Of a DNA stretch of 64,000 bases, positions 1 to 14,100 are shown piece by piece. Under the pieces are notes generated by a model. It worked only from the letters and a program-made list of their open reading frames with translations. It did not search any database and was not told the DNA's origin. This DNA comes from Plumapathes pennacea (lineage: Eukaryota > Cnidaria > Anthozoa > Antipatharia > Myriopathidae), in NCBI GenBank assembly GCA_964036295.1, contig OZ038470.1, forward strand, positions 7,841,078-7,905,077, in the 5' to 3' direction. The position numbers and the translations under genes are program-made. Positions within the stretch are counted from its first letter, which is position 1. Each line of letters begins with the position of its first letter.

Positions 1-55
1 CATGGTTGGTGTGTGGTCGATACACAACTATCACCTCCATTGTTTCCCTCCTCAG

Positions 56-3000
56 GTGGAACACATTATCAGGGAGGATTACCTGGTTGAGGGAATGGAA
101 CTTTTGGAGCTCTATGCTGACTTGCTGCTTGCAAGATTTGGTCTCATAGAAAGCATGTCGTGAGTATATAGGAGACATTTAACTTAATATGCCTCGATCT
201 TGACTTGGCTTTAGTGTTTTTAGTATTGACAGTACAAATTTCTTGTTAATTAGTTTTAGCACATCTACCTTTCTTCCTGCCTCAGATATTGTGATGAGGG
301 AATGGTGGAAGCAGTAACAACCCTTATTTGGGCAGCACCGCGCTTGCAAACAGATGTCCAGGAACTCAAAATAGTAAGTTCATGTTATTGCATGAATGAA
401 GTAGTATATGAGGTTTGAAACATCATTCACAAAAAACACTGTAGTCTTACTTTGATGCTTAGTAAGTGCTTACAAATATAATAATATTTAGTAAAGCCAA
501 ACATGACTAATGCTTAACTGTATAACCCCATGTGTCCTACCTAATTACTAAAAGTTCGTAATTGGCTAGGTATTGATTCATTTGTTCATTTGTTTGACAG
601 ATTGCTGATCAGCTTGGTTTGAAGTTTGGCAAGAAGTTTGCTCATGAGGCCAGCAACAATACCAATGAAACTGTGAATGAGAGAGTAAGTAAAACATTGT
701 GCATATCAGTTATAGGATTAAACATTAAAATAATGTAACTTACATTATAGTCTTCTATCATTCCATGTGGAGATTATGCACAGAGTCTTGGCACTGGAGG
801 ATTGATTGCAGAAGTGGTTAACGGCTGTAAAAGTTTACTGCCCTTTCTAAATGCAAGCTCCAATAGCCAGTTTTAAATGTCAATTTCCTTTGCAGCTGAT
901 TTTGAAACTCAGTCCCAAGCCACCACCTAAGATCCTGGTGGAGAGATACTTAGTGGAAATTGCTCGCAGTCACAATGTACCATTTGAACCAGACCCAGCT
1001 GTGATGGAGGTAATGGTGCTGAACTGTTATTGATTTATTGTCTGATGAGTGCATTCTGGTTATCACTAAGGCTAGAGAAATTAACATTTTCTGGTATTTT
1101 TGGAGGACTGAGTGTGGGGGTCAGGAAGAAGGAAAGTTAATTTGAAAATAAACTAAAAACTGTTACAGCACACTTAAGAATCTCTTTTTCAACATGTTTT
1201 ACAACATCAGCTGTCATGAAAGTTCTTACCTCATTTCTTGGTTATCAGATATCTCTCATTTATGCATCTGCACCAAATAAGTTTGGATTTTTTTCACTGC
1301 CCATCCTTTCCTGGTTCAGATGAAGACCACATGTGTACGAGTAACTACTGCTTGTCTTTTCAGGCCAATGACCTTGACTTACCCAGTGTTGATGATATGA
1401 GGAAACCAGGCGGGGGTTCATACGGTGGTGGGGGTGGGGGACACATTGGATTCGAACCATTTGCTGGTGGAACCATTCAAGGCAACACAATTCCTGGCAT
1501 TCCAGCCATGACTGGTGGTCATGCAAGCTTTGCTTACCCACCTGCACCTCAAGTAAGTGACATACACTGGAAGTAAAAAGATGTTTTTGTTTAGTCTCAG
1601 CACTCACAGATGTTGCTAAGCACCGGCTGCCTGCGAATTTCACCAGCTGAGAAATAACACATTTCAGCCGGCGATTGCCCGATAAGGGGTATCGAACAGA
1701 GTGCCTTCTGATGATAGCTGGCCGAGTTAAAATCTAAAGTGGCATGCTCTTTATTTCGCTACATCCCTGGGCACCATGTGCACTTCTTTCAAGATTACAC
1801 TGGGACAAATTTTGTTCTTACAGTAATATTTTTGGAGGCTTGTATAATTATTATAATTTGCTATCACTGACTACTTATACCAGGGTCCTGCACCACCCTA
1901 CACCCAGTCAAACCCTGTAGACCCAGCAGACCTGCATTTGATGGAGAAGAAGGTAACAGTCTCACAGAATGATCACTAATGTCCTACAAGTGACCTGGCT
2001 TCAAAATGCCATTAATTTCCAAGATGTCTTTCCTCTGTTTAAAAACTAGGCCTACTGTAGTGTGAAACCCTTCTTATGAAACGAGTTTGATTTGCATGAA
2101 AATAAACATAAGAAAAACTATCTATTTTTTGCATAGCAAGGTGTCATACTAGGCCTCAGTTTGAAGCAGAGGCAACAGGTGTCTCAGAATTGCTTAATGC
2201 AATAGAACTTTTACACCCAGTAGAACCCACTATCTCAAACTCTCAAGGGAAGCAAGAAATAGCTCAAGATACTTTATAATAGTTTATTAGTTCTACTAAG
2301 GGAAATTTCCAAGTTCATTTCTAAGGGAAATTGAATTCTGTCAGGAGCTGATTCTGTTCAGTTTGAGATAGTGGGGTTCCACTGTATGTATTTAAAAGTT
2401 GTTGTTACATGTTAGGGTGAGCATTAATTCATTACCTTTACATTATCTCACCTTGTGGAGCTGTACTGTTTTGATAATGGCATTGTCCATGTCCACAGGT
2501 GCCACCCTATCCTGGTAACGATCCACTTGGCCCACGTCCAGGTAAGTCTGTTAAAGGGGCAGTGTCACAATATGCGCATGCGCGAGCATTTGGTCGAATC
2601 TTGAAAACATTCACCCAATGTTTTCAGGTTTGAAATCCAAGATATGGTCCACAATGGGGGTAGATCTGCCACTCGATCAATCAAAGATACCACTGCCCCT
2701 TTAGCATGTAGGATGAAAGAAATATTTGGTAGTGCAACAAACTTAGGCTTGATTACTTTTCTTAGATGAACCTTCACGTGCAAAGATATTCTCTGTAAGA
2801 CTGCATCAGAAATTGGAACATGCATTTGGTGCTTATAGAGTACATGGACTGTATATCAAACTTTCTCTTTACTGTCTTCCTCCTCAGGCTTGCCGCATTC
2901 TCCTTCACCATCAGCCCCGCCACCCACGGCAGGGAACGGCCCCAGTATTCCAAGTCTACCAACTGTGCCTACAGACAATTTGCCCAGCAGTGTTCCCTTT

Positions 3001-3081
3001 GGGGGCGCCAGTGCTGGGGGAGAAGACGTGGACTTTGATGACCTCACCAGACGGTTTGAAGAACTGAAGAAAAAGAAGTGA
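56..3081 (+). CDS. IST1: IST1 homolog, ESCRT-III-associated protein (3' part, 8 exons)
   Basis: IST1 binds CHMP1 and VPS4 and regulates ESCRT-III filaments in multivesicular body sorting and abscission. Coding exons: 56-159, 286-373, 601-684, 896-1009, 1364-1552, 1884-1952, 2499-2541, 2888-3081. All junctions are GT..AG, phases agree, and the sum is 885 nt (294 aa plus stop). The first exon opens with VEHIIREDYLVEGMELLELY, which matches human IST1 from about residue 57, so the N-terminal helices lie before the window. The IST1 helical core follows (LIWAAPRLQ, then PPKILVERYL). After it comes a Gly/Pro-rich linker shorter than in human. The C-terminus DVDFDDLTRRFEELKKKK is the MIT-interacting motif that contacts VPS4 and spastin MIT domains. 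Intron 7 contains an inverted-repeat element (2551-2703). Identity is near certain; exon edges are hand-called. Confidence 0.95.
2218..2384. repeat. Inverted-repeat element, family B copy 1 (IST1 intron 6)
   Basis: The 167-bp segment begins cagtagaacccactatctc and ends gagatagtggggttccactg, so its ends are near-perfect inverted repeats. A related element with the same layout lies at 37940-38112 in the type I receptor gene. It has no coding capacity and fits a non-autonomous DNA transposon (MITE). Confidence 0.75.
2551..2703. repeat. Inverted-repeat element, family A copy 1 (IST1 intron 7)
   Basis: Ends are ttaaaggggcagtg and cactgcccctttag, in inverted orientation. The left arm (about 2551-2645) is closely related to the left arm of the longer element at 35650-35882, including the 'cccaatg' and 'tttgaaatccaag' stretches. 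This copy is shorter and has lost most of its right arm. Confidence 0.8.
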
Positions 3082-3984
3082 ACTAAAAGGCAACTTACTA
3101 TGTGATAGTGACTTTGTATTATAAACTCGTTTTATTCTGAAAGTGTCTCTTTTCATAATCACTGAAAGCAAAGTGGTGAAGCCAGGTTTTGTAGCAATGA
3201 AAGCGTTTCTACTTCACCGAGTGTTTTTCAGGACAAAGCAAAACGAAACAAAACAGCTGAGGGCGGCAACGTTACTCAGTCATATAATGAGACAAATTCT
3301 GGGGACCCGTTATTAGCTGATAAGCGCTATAGGCCATTCACTATATGCTTGTTGCCTGTTTCAAAGCGAGGCCCAGTGACCTTTCTTACTAAACAGTAGT
3401 TCTAGTTTCATGTTCATTTTCCTGCAAATTAAACTCGTTTTCATTAGAAAGGTTTGGCACCAGGCCTCGCTTTCAAACAGAGGCATCTCGGAAATAGCCT
3501 ATTCCTTTCGCGTTAAAATGTATTCACCTTCAGTTCCTCTTTTCAAACGAGAAGATGAGTTGTTTCTTCTGGATGTTGATGGAGGCTTATAGATCTATAA
3601 GTGAAGCGTTTGAAGATTCACTCCACAGCGGGACTCACTCCACAGCGGACACGCATCTTCCAGAGTGCAGTTTCCAGTGTAGAGATGCTCTGTGATGAAA
3701 TAAACGATTCCTTTTGTTAAACAGCTGTTTGTAGCTTTTGGTACTCACTTTTTGGACACATAAGCCTGGTTCGCATGTGTAAAGCAAGTGAAAAAACACG
3801 ACGCGAGCAGTGTTTATACGTAAAATGCAAGCATATTCGTGAAAGAAGCGCAAATGCAACAGAATGGGGACTGTTTTCGTTTTGTTGTACGGCTTGCGTT
3901 ACGTTTGCTTGCGCTTAAACTTGCTTTACAGGTGTGAACTGGCAAAGACCGATGTATAGTGCCTAGAAAATAGCAATCATCCTG

Positions 3985-4345
3985 TGGAACCTCCCGTAAG
4001 CGACCACTACCACTTTTGAGGCTTACTGTCTGAGATTATTTTTTTGGTTGTTTTTGTTTTTTACCTCTTGTAAGCAACCGCTCTCTGCTCCCAAAGAGCA
4101 ATTTTCTGAGCAAAGACTAACTTCTTTGCAGAAGACTGGAAAAAACACTGACATGTAATGTAACGTGCACCAGGACACAAGGTTGATTACTTAAAACTCA
4201 AGGTGTTATTCACTCACTAAAACTGCATCGTTTGATCACTGGTTATGGCTCAAAGCCGAATCTCACTCAGGCCTCTCATGGTGAGAAATTCCCGTAAGCT
4301 ACTACTCAAAGCTGAACGAAGGGTGGTCGCTTAAGGGAGGTTCCA
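3985..4345. repeat. Inverted-repeat element between IST1 and the GPS receptor gene
   Basis: A 361-bp segment starts tggaacctcccgtaagcgac and ends with the inverse of that motif, differing at one position over about 23 bases. The interior has no coding potential. It occupies much of the gap between the IST1 stop (3081) and the next gene. The rest of that gap (3082-3984, 4346-5104) holds the probable IST1 3' UTR and the upstream region of the next gene; I see nothing else in it. Confidence 0.75.
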
Positions 4346-5104
4346 TTGTATACGCAATCTATCCCCACACTTGCGGGCATGAGAGTTCTAAAGATTTCTC
4401 TTTTTTAAATTTGGGTGATGAACTCCGAAATCGGAGTCACACTCGTTTTTGTTTGTTCGTTTGTTTGTTTTTTCAGCCGTTTAATTTTTTACTTTTGAAA
4501 TTGGAGTCCATTCTACTTTACTCCTCCAATGAAAACGAAATCAACCGAGTCAGCTTCGTGACGTCGCTGACGAAACTGGTGCTCAGTCCCTCGAATGAGT
4601 GAGCAGTTCGCTGCAGCAGGTACTTTGCGGGAATAAATCAAAACAGAGTCAAGCGTTCACGTCTCGTCTAATTATCCCAGCTCTCTTGATCACGTACTGT
4701 TTGAACATGTCGGCGTTGAAAATGTCCGTGTCGCAGGCAAAGAGAGGTTGTAAAGCGCGCCCAAAAGCGCGCGAAACGAGTTTCACTTCGAGATGTTTCA
4801 CCGGGACTAAACACTCGGGTAAACTTACAGTCATCGTGTTTATAAAATGACCTCATTTGTTTCCCCTTCGGTGAGTCGGATCAATTTTTAATTTACACTT
4901 GAGGGCGTGAAAGGTTTCCCGTGAGTTAACTTGTGTTATGGCTGACCATAGCGAAGTATTAATGGGAGAAAAGAAAGTCGGAACCCGAGCACAAGCCTGT
5001 CGCGTGCCGCACGAGAGTGCCTTGCTTCGAGCGTGTCGCCCAGTAAACGTCTTCACTTCATGTAGGGTCGACGCTTGTTAGTGTTGTTAGTCCACTCATG
5101 CTCT

Positions 5105-8100
5105 ATGCAGGTACGGAAGGATCCGACCGACACTGGAGCTCGTGCCTGGAGCTGCCTTAATCGCTTCTTCGTCGGATTGCTGTTACTTCTCTCAGGTAGG
5201 CCGACTGCACCGTGTAGATTGCGCAAAGCGACGCTTCGCTTTGAATTGACCATCAGCAAACATCGCGCCGTTTATTTTCTGCTCTGACCTTTCCTGCGCG
5301 ATATTTGTTTTGATTTAACGACTTTCGCTTTCGTTCTTTGAGGCTTGCGCTTTTAAGAAAGAAAGTGCACCTTCTTATAGGATGTAATAATAGGACGATA
5401 ATTAACCTGATGAAAGAACAACCAAAACTCTAAACGAAATGCGCACCGAATGTTTAGATTTTACTTGTGTGACGATTATATCCCGCTGATCAGTAAGTTT
5501 TACATCTTTAGAAAACGTCAAAGCGACAGGTGTGCTGTCAATATGCATCCGTGCTCCACTGAGTAAATGTCGCTCGGTTTGTTTGACTTCTTCTCAGTGA
5601 AGTCACGGCTGTTTTACTGCTGAATTGACAGAGCGGCTAGGCCGGATCGAGAGACTAACTGTTACACTTTTACAACGGGTCCATAACACGTATACTGATA
5701 AAAATGTCCTTACTTAAAACTAAACAAAGACGCGGTATAGTCCAAAATGGGAAGTTGTTCACTTGTACATTCGGTCAACTGGTTTTATTAAGCAAATACT
5801 GCAGACCGGTACCTGGTCCTAACTCAATCGTGCCGGTACATTCTTGGAAGCTCGGGTTTCAACCGTTATGCTAGTTCGAGGAATCACTTGCTTGTCGAGG
5901 CGTCTCTCTGAAGTCAGCAGCAGACCATCACGGATAGTGAGGAGAACTTGGAGAGCGAGAGTTTTAATGAACCTTTCAAGCATTACCTGTACCTACAACA
6001 AACTTCCATTAGCGACGCAACATTAGCAACCATTTAGACATAGAGCAAAGGTAGAAGAAAGGAAGAATGAATGAATGATGTAATGTGCATTCAAGTGGAT
6101 CTTAGTTTTAAATACAAACTAGGAAACAAAAAAGGATAACCGCTTGCAAATGTTAGTTTGGACTGTCGCCCAATTGCGTAGGAATCCAGGTAGTAAAACA
6201 GGTTTACAGCAGTGGTCAAGGTCGATTTTCTCTTTTCACGTTTTGAACAGCTGTGAGAAGTTTTGTGTGGAGAAGTTTACAGCTGATCTGTTTGTAAGAA
6301 CAAAGTTTATAACAGTGATCAAGGTCGATTTTCTCCTTTCAGTTTACAAGCAGCTGTGACAAGTGTACTAAGGAGAAGTTGACAAGTGATCCGTCTCTGT
6401 ATTTTAGTGGAACTCTCCAGTAACTTTCAATCTACCCAACACCAATTTGTACGTTTTTTTATGAACAATGTGTTATAAATCTTCAGTTTTTAATAATTAT
6501 CTGTCCTTCTACAGGTAATCATACTTCAGTTGTGTCATTGAAAAGTTGCAAAACTCCGCAGATTCATTACAACGTGACCTTATATGGCGGAATAGCGGCA
6601 GGCACCTTCGCTAAAATGGACAGAGTAGACCCTGACATGTGCGCCCGACTTTGCTGCCGACAGCAAAGTTGCGACCTGGCTTTTTCTGTGGACAGGATGT
6701 GTTACAATGTGAATTGCAAGAATACTAGACTTTGTCAAACCAAGCCGGCCTTGCACTCGAAGCACAATACTGTAGTGACTTACGTCACAAGAGGTCCCGA
6801 GGATAGAAACCAAAGCAGAATCATGAGCAAAACAAAGGACTTTCCTTCATTTTCCGTGAGTTCAAATACTGAGAGAACTAGCAGCTCCCACAGAGCAGTA
6901 AAAAATGGTTCAAACTTGGCGAGAAGTAATTCAAATTTCTTGCTTAAAACGAATGAGGAAGGTGGAAAAAATTCACTAAAGAAAAACAGACACAGAAAAC
7001 CTGAGCACGCATCAAAAACTTCGCACAAATCATTTGATGTCCATCGTCATTCCGGGCGTCCAAACAGAAGAGAAAAAACGCACAAAGAGATGCAAGATGG
7101 TTTCATCTCCCCGCTCAGCTCTGGAACGCCGTCTAAGCGGGAACACAAGTTTATACAGTTGCAAGGTGGACGTCTCGCTGGCCTTACAATTGCAAATGTA
7201 CCGCCTGACGTTTCGACAAACTTGGACTTGAATGATCGCACGGCCAGCAGTCTCCCGCCTGGATTTTTTCTCAGGTCTGGGCCGAGATCTTCGCATTCAC
7301 AGCAACAGCATTACACCAGTTTATCAGCTGGAACTGTTTCTAGTCTTAAACTGTCAAGCACTAGCAGAGCAAACAACACCTCATCTGATTGTAAGGCGCA
7401 TCAGATTTTACAAAATGTAACCTTGCGATCGGGTTTGAAATCCGGGGAATTCACCGATTACGGACTTGTCAAAAATATGTCCACCTGTGTGGGATACTGC
7501 TGTCAGCAGCAAAACTGTGACGTGGCTCTGTTGCTCGGTTTAAAATGCTACGCACTACACTGTTTCAACCCGGCATTGTGCAAAGTCAGATCGGCTCATT
7601 CCGCTGCTTTAAATCCGCGTGTAGCATTCGTCTCCAGGCTGCACGCTATGACTGATGACAGACAAGGAGAAGGTGGTCTGAATTTGAGGGTTAAAAGTTC
7701 CGTGAAAAAGCATACAGCAAAACTCGCGGCTCCCAAGCCTGTGCGTGCAAGTCACTCGTCGGCAAAATCACACCCAGCATGCCCCAGTGGCGCAGTGCTC
7801 AGTGACGTCACCTTACGTGGGGGCCGAAGGGCGGGGAAGTTTAAGCTACGTGCGGTATCACGTGATATTCACAAATGCATCAAGATTTGCTGCGATAGCC
7901 CGAGTTGTGACGTGGCCTGGGTACTAGGGCAGTATTGCTATTCTGTGGAGTGTCACAGTCGAGACCAATGCAAACCAGTCAAGGGTGGTGACGGAAAGAT
8001 TAGGTCCCAGCTCTCGCTCGTCTCACGAAAACATGAGCAAGGTGCCAGTCAAAGTAAGTGGACTTTCAAGATAATTGTAAAGAGCGAAAATCCGTAAAAT

Positions 8101-11100
8101 GTTGAAGAATCCTGTTGATCGGCCCTTTCATAACTCATTTATTTATTATTCTTTTAGAAAGACAAGAAATTCCTGGAGCCAAGAAGGCTATGGTTTCTAA
8201 AGGTTCGTATTCCTTCAGGACATAATTTGACTTTGCAAAAGAAATGTGGTTTTCAAATAAATCGTGAGTGACGTTTGTTACGTCAAGATATCCGTCCGAC
8301 ATGACGTCATCAAGCCATATATCTGTCATCACTTATCTCCTTGTTTTGTGTGGCAAGACTTGGTGTGATGAAGGGTTCTATTTGATCTTGTTTCAGACTT
8401 GCATTTCATGATTCATTTGAACCTAACCAGCGAGCACTTCACCGAAGCCTTGAAAAGTGACGAGTCACTGGAGTTTCTCAATCTGGCGGAGAGGATCGAG
8501 ACTACGGTGAGAAGAGATTCAAATAAGTTCTCTTTGCTGCTGTTCCAAACTGCTATCGCCGCATAGTCGGCAGTGATAAGAGACGTGCGACAGATTCAGA
8601 CCATGCACTCCAGTACACAATTTAAAAATCGAGTTCAACACGTTTCTGCAATCCTGGTCAAAAGTATGTGGGACAAGTTCTGAAAAAATGCTATTTTTCA
8701 ACATTACTCTCTTTTCAACAACTAAAGCGGCTCCTTTTCCAAAAGTTAACTCTCCCCCTCCCCCCATACAATGTTGCATAAAAGGAGTGCACTTTGAGCA
8801 CACTCAGTCAACATTGTATGGGCGGAGGGGGGCGGGAAGGGTCAAAGTGTCATAATTATCTGATAAATTGCTAAGTGTCCCAACACTTTTGACCAGGATT
8901 GTGTGTTCATCAGAGCAATCAGTTAGAACAACCAAGTGAGGTGGTCATTTAGGTCTCCTTCTGGGATTCGACGTTCCTGTTCAGTCGACATTTGTTTGTG
9001 TTCTCAGATCGCAGCCGTGTTCGTTGGAGATGCCTCGTACACGGACGCAACGGTGCAGTCTTTTGGGTTAGTACGGTTTCCAAAACACAACCCATGTGGC
9101 CAACTGAATGCTCTTGTCCTTATTCGCTCATTGCACGGTGTCGCCATCATGGATTCAAAGCGAGGCTAACCGGCACAAAATTCGCCAGACATAAAACAAA
9201 AGGAATCCCTATCTCTCTAAAGCACCAAGGCGTCTATAGAGAAGATGCACATGTTTCATTTGGCGAGTCACACGCACAGATTTCCTAGGTAACCTCCTCA
9301 GTTATGCCAGGACAGTCTCGTTTTGAAGCTCGCGCCAGTTCCCGTGCAAGGAGCCCATTGCTTCCACTAACAACATAGAGTCATAGATTATCATGCTAGC
9401 GTAAACAAGAATCTATAACTTAAATCTGTTGGTCGTAAAACTATCCTGATTCCTTAACGGGACCGGAGTTTACCATAAAGAATCAAAACTTAACGATATA
9501 ACATGGAGTGGATTGTTTTATCGCAAGCAAGGGTGAACGCCTTTATGGAATGCTAATCCGTGTGAGAACTAGCCTTTTAACACTTTCACTCAGGTTGCTG
9601 TGGATAAGCTTAACGCCGTCAAAGTGGTTTAAGCTAAACGTTTTAAGCGTTTAATAGCCATTCGTCGGTGCAACTGAAGGTGACCTTATGCTTCGCTTTC
9701 GCGCGGAGTCCGCTGAAATGTGGGCTCAACTGTAATAAATGCTATTGCTTTCCCAAGGCCCACCCCACAAATGTGTAAGTTCAAGATGACACTGAAAGCT
9801 GGCGCACCAGTAAGGCGAACCCTCGAGACGCTAGTGGAGGCCGTGAAGAAGAAAACACTGAAAGCCTCCATCGATGGAGACCCTATTAGCATCGGCGTCA
9901 GCACTGAAGGACTCCAATTCGACACCTCAGCAGGTAATCATGGAGACAAACTGCACTCGTAGAACTGGAATTTCGGCACTCAGCAGTTTAGGACACAAGT
10001 GTTTCCTAAGCCTGATTTTCACGAGCGACGCAATCACAATTGCCTAGTGTCAAGCGAGATAAATCAGTGAAAACGGGCGGCGCAAGCAAGGAAAAGGAAT
10101 ACTTCGATCCTTGTGCATGCTTGGCTAGTGAAAACCAAAGGCCGGACTCAGAACATTTGCGACGAACGAAATTGTGTTGAGTTACACTTCTATCTTGCGC
10201 AAGATAGTATGCATAAGTCATGGGGTTCCGATGCGCAAGTCGTATTACGAACATTTTCGTCAGCACGCAAGTTTTGAGAATTCGGTCCCGGGCTTTACTA
10301 AACAGCAAGAGTTAGCCACGACCGCCAGCACTGAACAAGTGTAGAACTCAATATTGTACCAGCATTGAGGTCAGTACTGGGCCAGTCTGAAGCTTAGCAC
10401 TGGTACAAGGCAGGATACAACTCAGCCAATCCTTCTGTTTTTCTGCAGGATGCAATCTTGTTTGTGACCCGGAGCACGAGTTTGATGTAAGTTGGGGCCT
10501 CGCTGTGTTCAACAGTACTGATCACCGACCATGCCCTCGAGGCTCCAAAGGTATCCAACTAAACTCAAGTGCCCCTACTCCACTTCCCTAATTCTGACAA
10601 ATGTCAAGTACTTCCCCCTCTCCACTCGCCTAATTCCAACTGATGTCAAGTACTTCTCTCTCTCCACCCCCTAATTCCGACAGATGTCGAGTACTTCCCT
10701 CTCTCCACTCTCCTAATTCCGACAAATGTCAAGTGCTTCCCTCTCTCCACCCCCCTAATTCCGACAGATGTCAAGTGCTTCCCTCTCTCCACCCCCCTAA
10801 TTCCGACAGATGTCGAGTACTTCTCTCTCTCCACTCCCCTAATTCCGACAGATGCCAAGTACTTCCCTCTCTCCACCCCCCTAATTCCGACAGATGTCGA
10901 GTACTTCCCTCTCTCCACTCCCCTAATTCCGACAGATGCCAAGTACTTCCCTCTCTCCACTCCCCTAATTCCCAATAAGTGCAACCTGTTTCTTTCAGGA
11001 ATGGTTCAGAGGAAATGCAAAGGAGAATCTGACACCAATGCCACGTGGGCAACGCCCGACTTCAGCGAGTGTGTATCTCCGGCGTACCAGCGATTTTACG

Positions 11101-14100
11101 ACCAGGTACAAATATCGCATGAACACCAACATTGTAGATTTTACTGTCTCGTTTCTCTGTTCAAATGCCTACGAAATGACCTCTGTTCAATATTAACGTG
11201 AACACTACTATTACAGTGTGTTCACTAAGAGCTCTTACTTGAGTGGTCACACCTTTAGTTTTTATTTGACAACTGAGGAGTTGGAAGTGAACACTGCTAT
11301 TAGAATGTACTCTTTGAGAGCTCTTACTTGAGTAGTCACACCTTTAGTTTCATTTGATAGTTCAGGAGTTGGAAGTGAACACTGTTATTAGAATGTACTC
11401 GTTGAGAGTTTCATTTGAGTTGTCACACCTTTAGTTTTCATTTGTCAGTTAACGAGTTGGACGTTTTTGGGCTGAGTCACACTCCTTTTAGGAGTCAAAA
11501 AGGATAAACAAACCCAAACTCCTTTCTCAGAATCAAAACAAGCACTAACAGACATTTAATCCTGTCAGTCCTTCTTTTCTCTCCACAGCTAACTCGTGTT
11601 AATCTCGTTTTAATCCTCTTGAACAGAGTAAAAGATTTGCTGAGGGAGCGAAAAGTAAAGTTTCCCTGAAGGAGCTCCAGAGCAAGATAGGTGTCACTCC
11701 AGACAAGTTATTGGATGAATTGGAGAAAACGGTTTTCCTCGACAGTTATCGGCAAGATATTGAGAAGACCAAAAACAGAACGCATGCAAAATCACGCGTT
11801 GTACACGGCAAGACAAAATCCACCATCGTACAAAAGAAGAAAAAGAAACTCGCAGCTCATAACACTGAGAACCATCCCAACTCAAGTACTGTCATTGTAT
11901 CGAAACCTTTGACAGAACACCATTCCGCTCCACTGCAGATTGATTCCCCAAGTGACTTCTCTCCGCCCAAAGTTACGATGCCGCAGTCAAAACCGAAAGT
12001 CCTGCCCATTAATGCTGAACAAAAAAACTCCAACGGGGGTGGGACAGGAAGTGTGTGGTTTTCTTCGCCGAAAGTATTTCCCTCAAGAAACGCTAACATT
12101 CCCCAGGGTCCAGAGAGAGAAGCAACAGCGGTACGAACCCAACCACCACTCATCAAGCGTCCATCCAGCAACTTCTACCCAGGAGCAAAACGGTACTCAG
12201 TTCCGAAAGAATCACTTCCTTCCCGCCTTCCGTCACAAAATATTGCGAGTCAAGCGAGAGACAGTCCAGCGGTTCGCAATAGCCCGTTACCTGGGCAACA
12301 ATACAACCCAGGCCTTCTGCGCCAGGGTCGGCCGACAGTGAACTCTCTGTACCAAAATAGGGTGGGTCAGAATCGAAATTATTTTTCTCGTGGAGATTCG
12401 AACAGTGTCGGTATCCAAAGACAAAGACTCAATCAGCCAGCGTCTCGTTCTTACTCACTCCAGCCTCAGAGTTCGTACGCTGGTTCGCTGGCCAATAGCC
12501 CAGCTCCTCAACCCCAAAGTCCGTACAATAATCAGCCAGCTGGGCGCCAGGCCTTGCAAACCGGCACAGCAGGAATGGTGCCTAACATGTATGGGCAGTC
12601 GCCTCTGATTGCAGCTTCGAATTATGGGAGAATTTTCCCAGGACCAATCCGCTACGGCGGTCAGCGGTTCGACATTGGAAGGAAGAAGCGGGCAACTGAA
12701 GGTTATGCTCGCAGTGAGAATAACTTGTCTTTAAATAGAAACAAACGGCAGAACACGGTTTGGTACAACACACGTACCTACCCACAAACCAATGCGAGAA
12801 ATAACCTGCCGCTGGCAGCAACAAACAGTATCTACCAAACGCATGCGCAAACCTCGGGGAATGTCAATCAAAACGTGGCAGGTACTTATGGCATTCAGTA
12901 CGGAAGACGTCCCGCAGCACCCCAAAGGCCTTATGGGCCGTACCCGCAAGGCCCTCCACGCCCAGCATTAGGTCCAGGGGCAAACCCAGGCGGAGCTATG
13001 ATGCAGGGACCTTACGTGCCAAGTCAAGGGGCCCTTGATAACGCAAGAATAAGGAACCCACTGACAAGCTCCGAGACAAGAAATGGAGCCTTTCCTGGCT
13101 CCGTGGCCTCATCGACACCATTAGGTGGGAATCCGGTTTCACCGCGAATAAACTATCTTAGGCAGCAGGAAGTACTCGCCAGACGAAAACAAGCTCAAGC
13201 TCAAGCTCAAGCGCAGCTAAACCGTACCGCGAGTAAACCGAAGCTCCTAGATGCTGCTGATCGAAGCGCGACTCCGCGAAAGAAGCCAGCAATCCTCGCT
13301 AACAGCGGACATATTACTCAGCCACAAGAGACTCACACTGTGCAACCAAATCCAAGGACTAAGAGTCCAACGCAACTGAAAGAATCGCACTCAGAGGAAA
13401 TGCTGGCTAAAAAGATGCACGAGATGATGATGCTGAGCCCGTCAAAGCCGCACGCAAAGTCAGCCGTGCTCTCACCAAACAACTCTGCGAGTTTAGTAAA
13501 ACAGAAACATTTGGCGCCAATGTTCGGTGGAGACCTTCTGCTCGCGGCAGACACGTTGAAGCTACTCCAGCGGTTGTACCAGTACGCAGAGCCCACCACG
13601 ACTCGGCAGCAAGTGAAGGTATGAACCACTCACACACCTCAATTATGCGATCCCTGCATGTCAAAGTAGAAAATTTGACTTGAATTTGAAACTGTGCGAC
13701 CAGTCGCCAATTTAATAAACATTTACAACACTGTAAAAAGTTGGACCATCACTCAAACACCACTAAATGGACTATAATCTGACAAAAGTCCACAAAATGT
13801 TACAGAGAATGTCTCATGTGTATAGGTGCAACAGTACTTGGCCATGGTATTGGATTATAGTGCACCTTAACGTGTGAAATAATTAGTCCAACTTGTAAAA
13901 TACACTTGTAAATGTTTTATTGAATTGGCCCCACCTTTTCACTGACGCCATGTTCTCTTTAATGCGCCTACTCTTCCAGAAATTTGTGAACGTCAGCAGC
14001 CATATTTTGGACTTGAACAACAAAGCAGAGTGGATAAACACTGGAAAGGTAGGAACTGGGATGTTTTAAGATCTTTACTACTTTTATTGTGCACAGTGTT

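Noticed and set aside
10643-11052. Long open frames on both strands over the 42-bp repeat
   Set aside because: They arise only because the repeat unit is a multiple of three; they lie in an intron and show no protein-like features.
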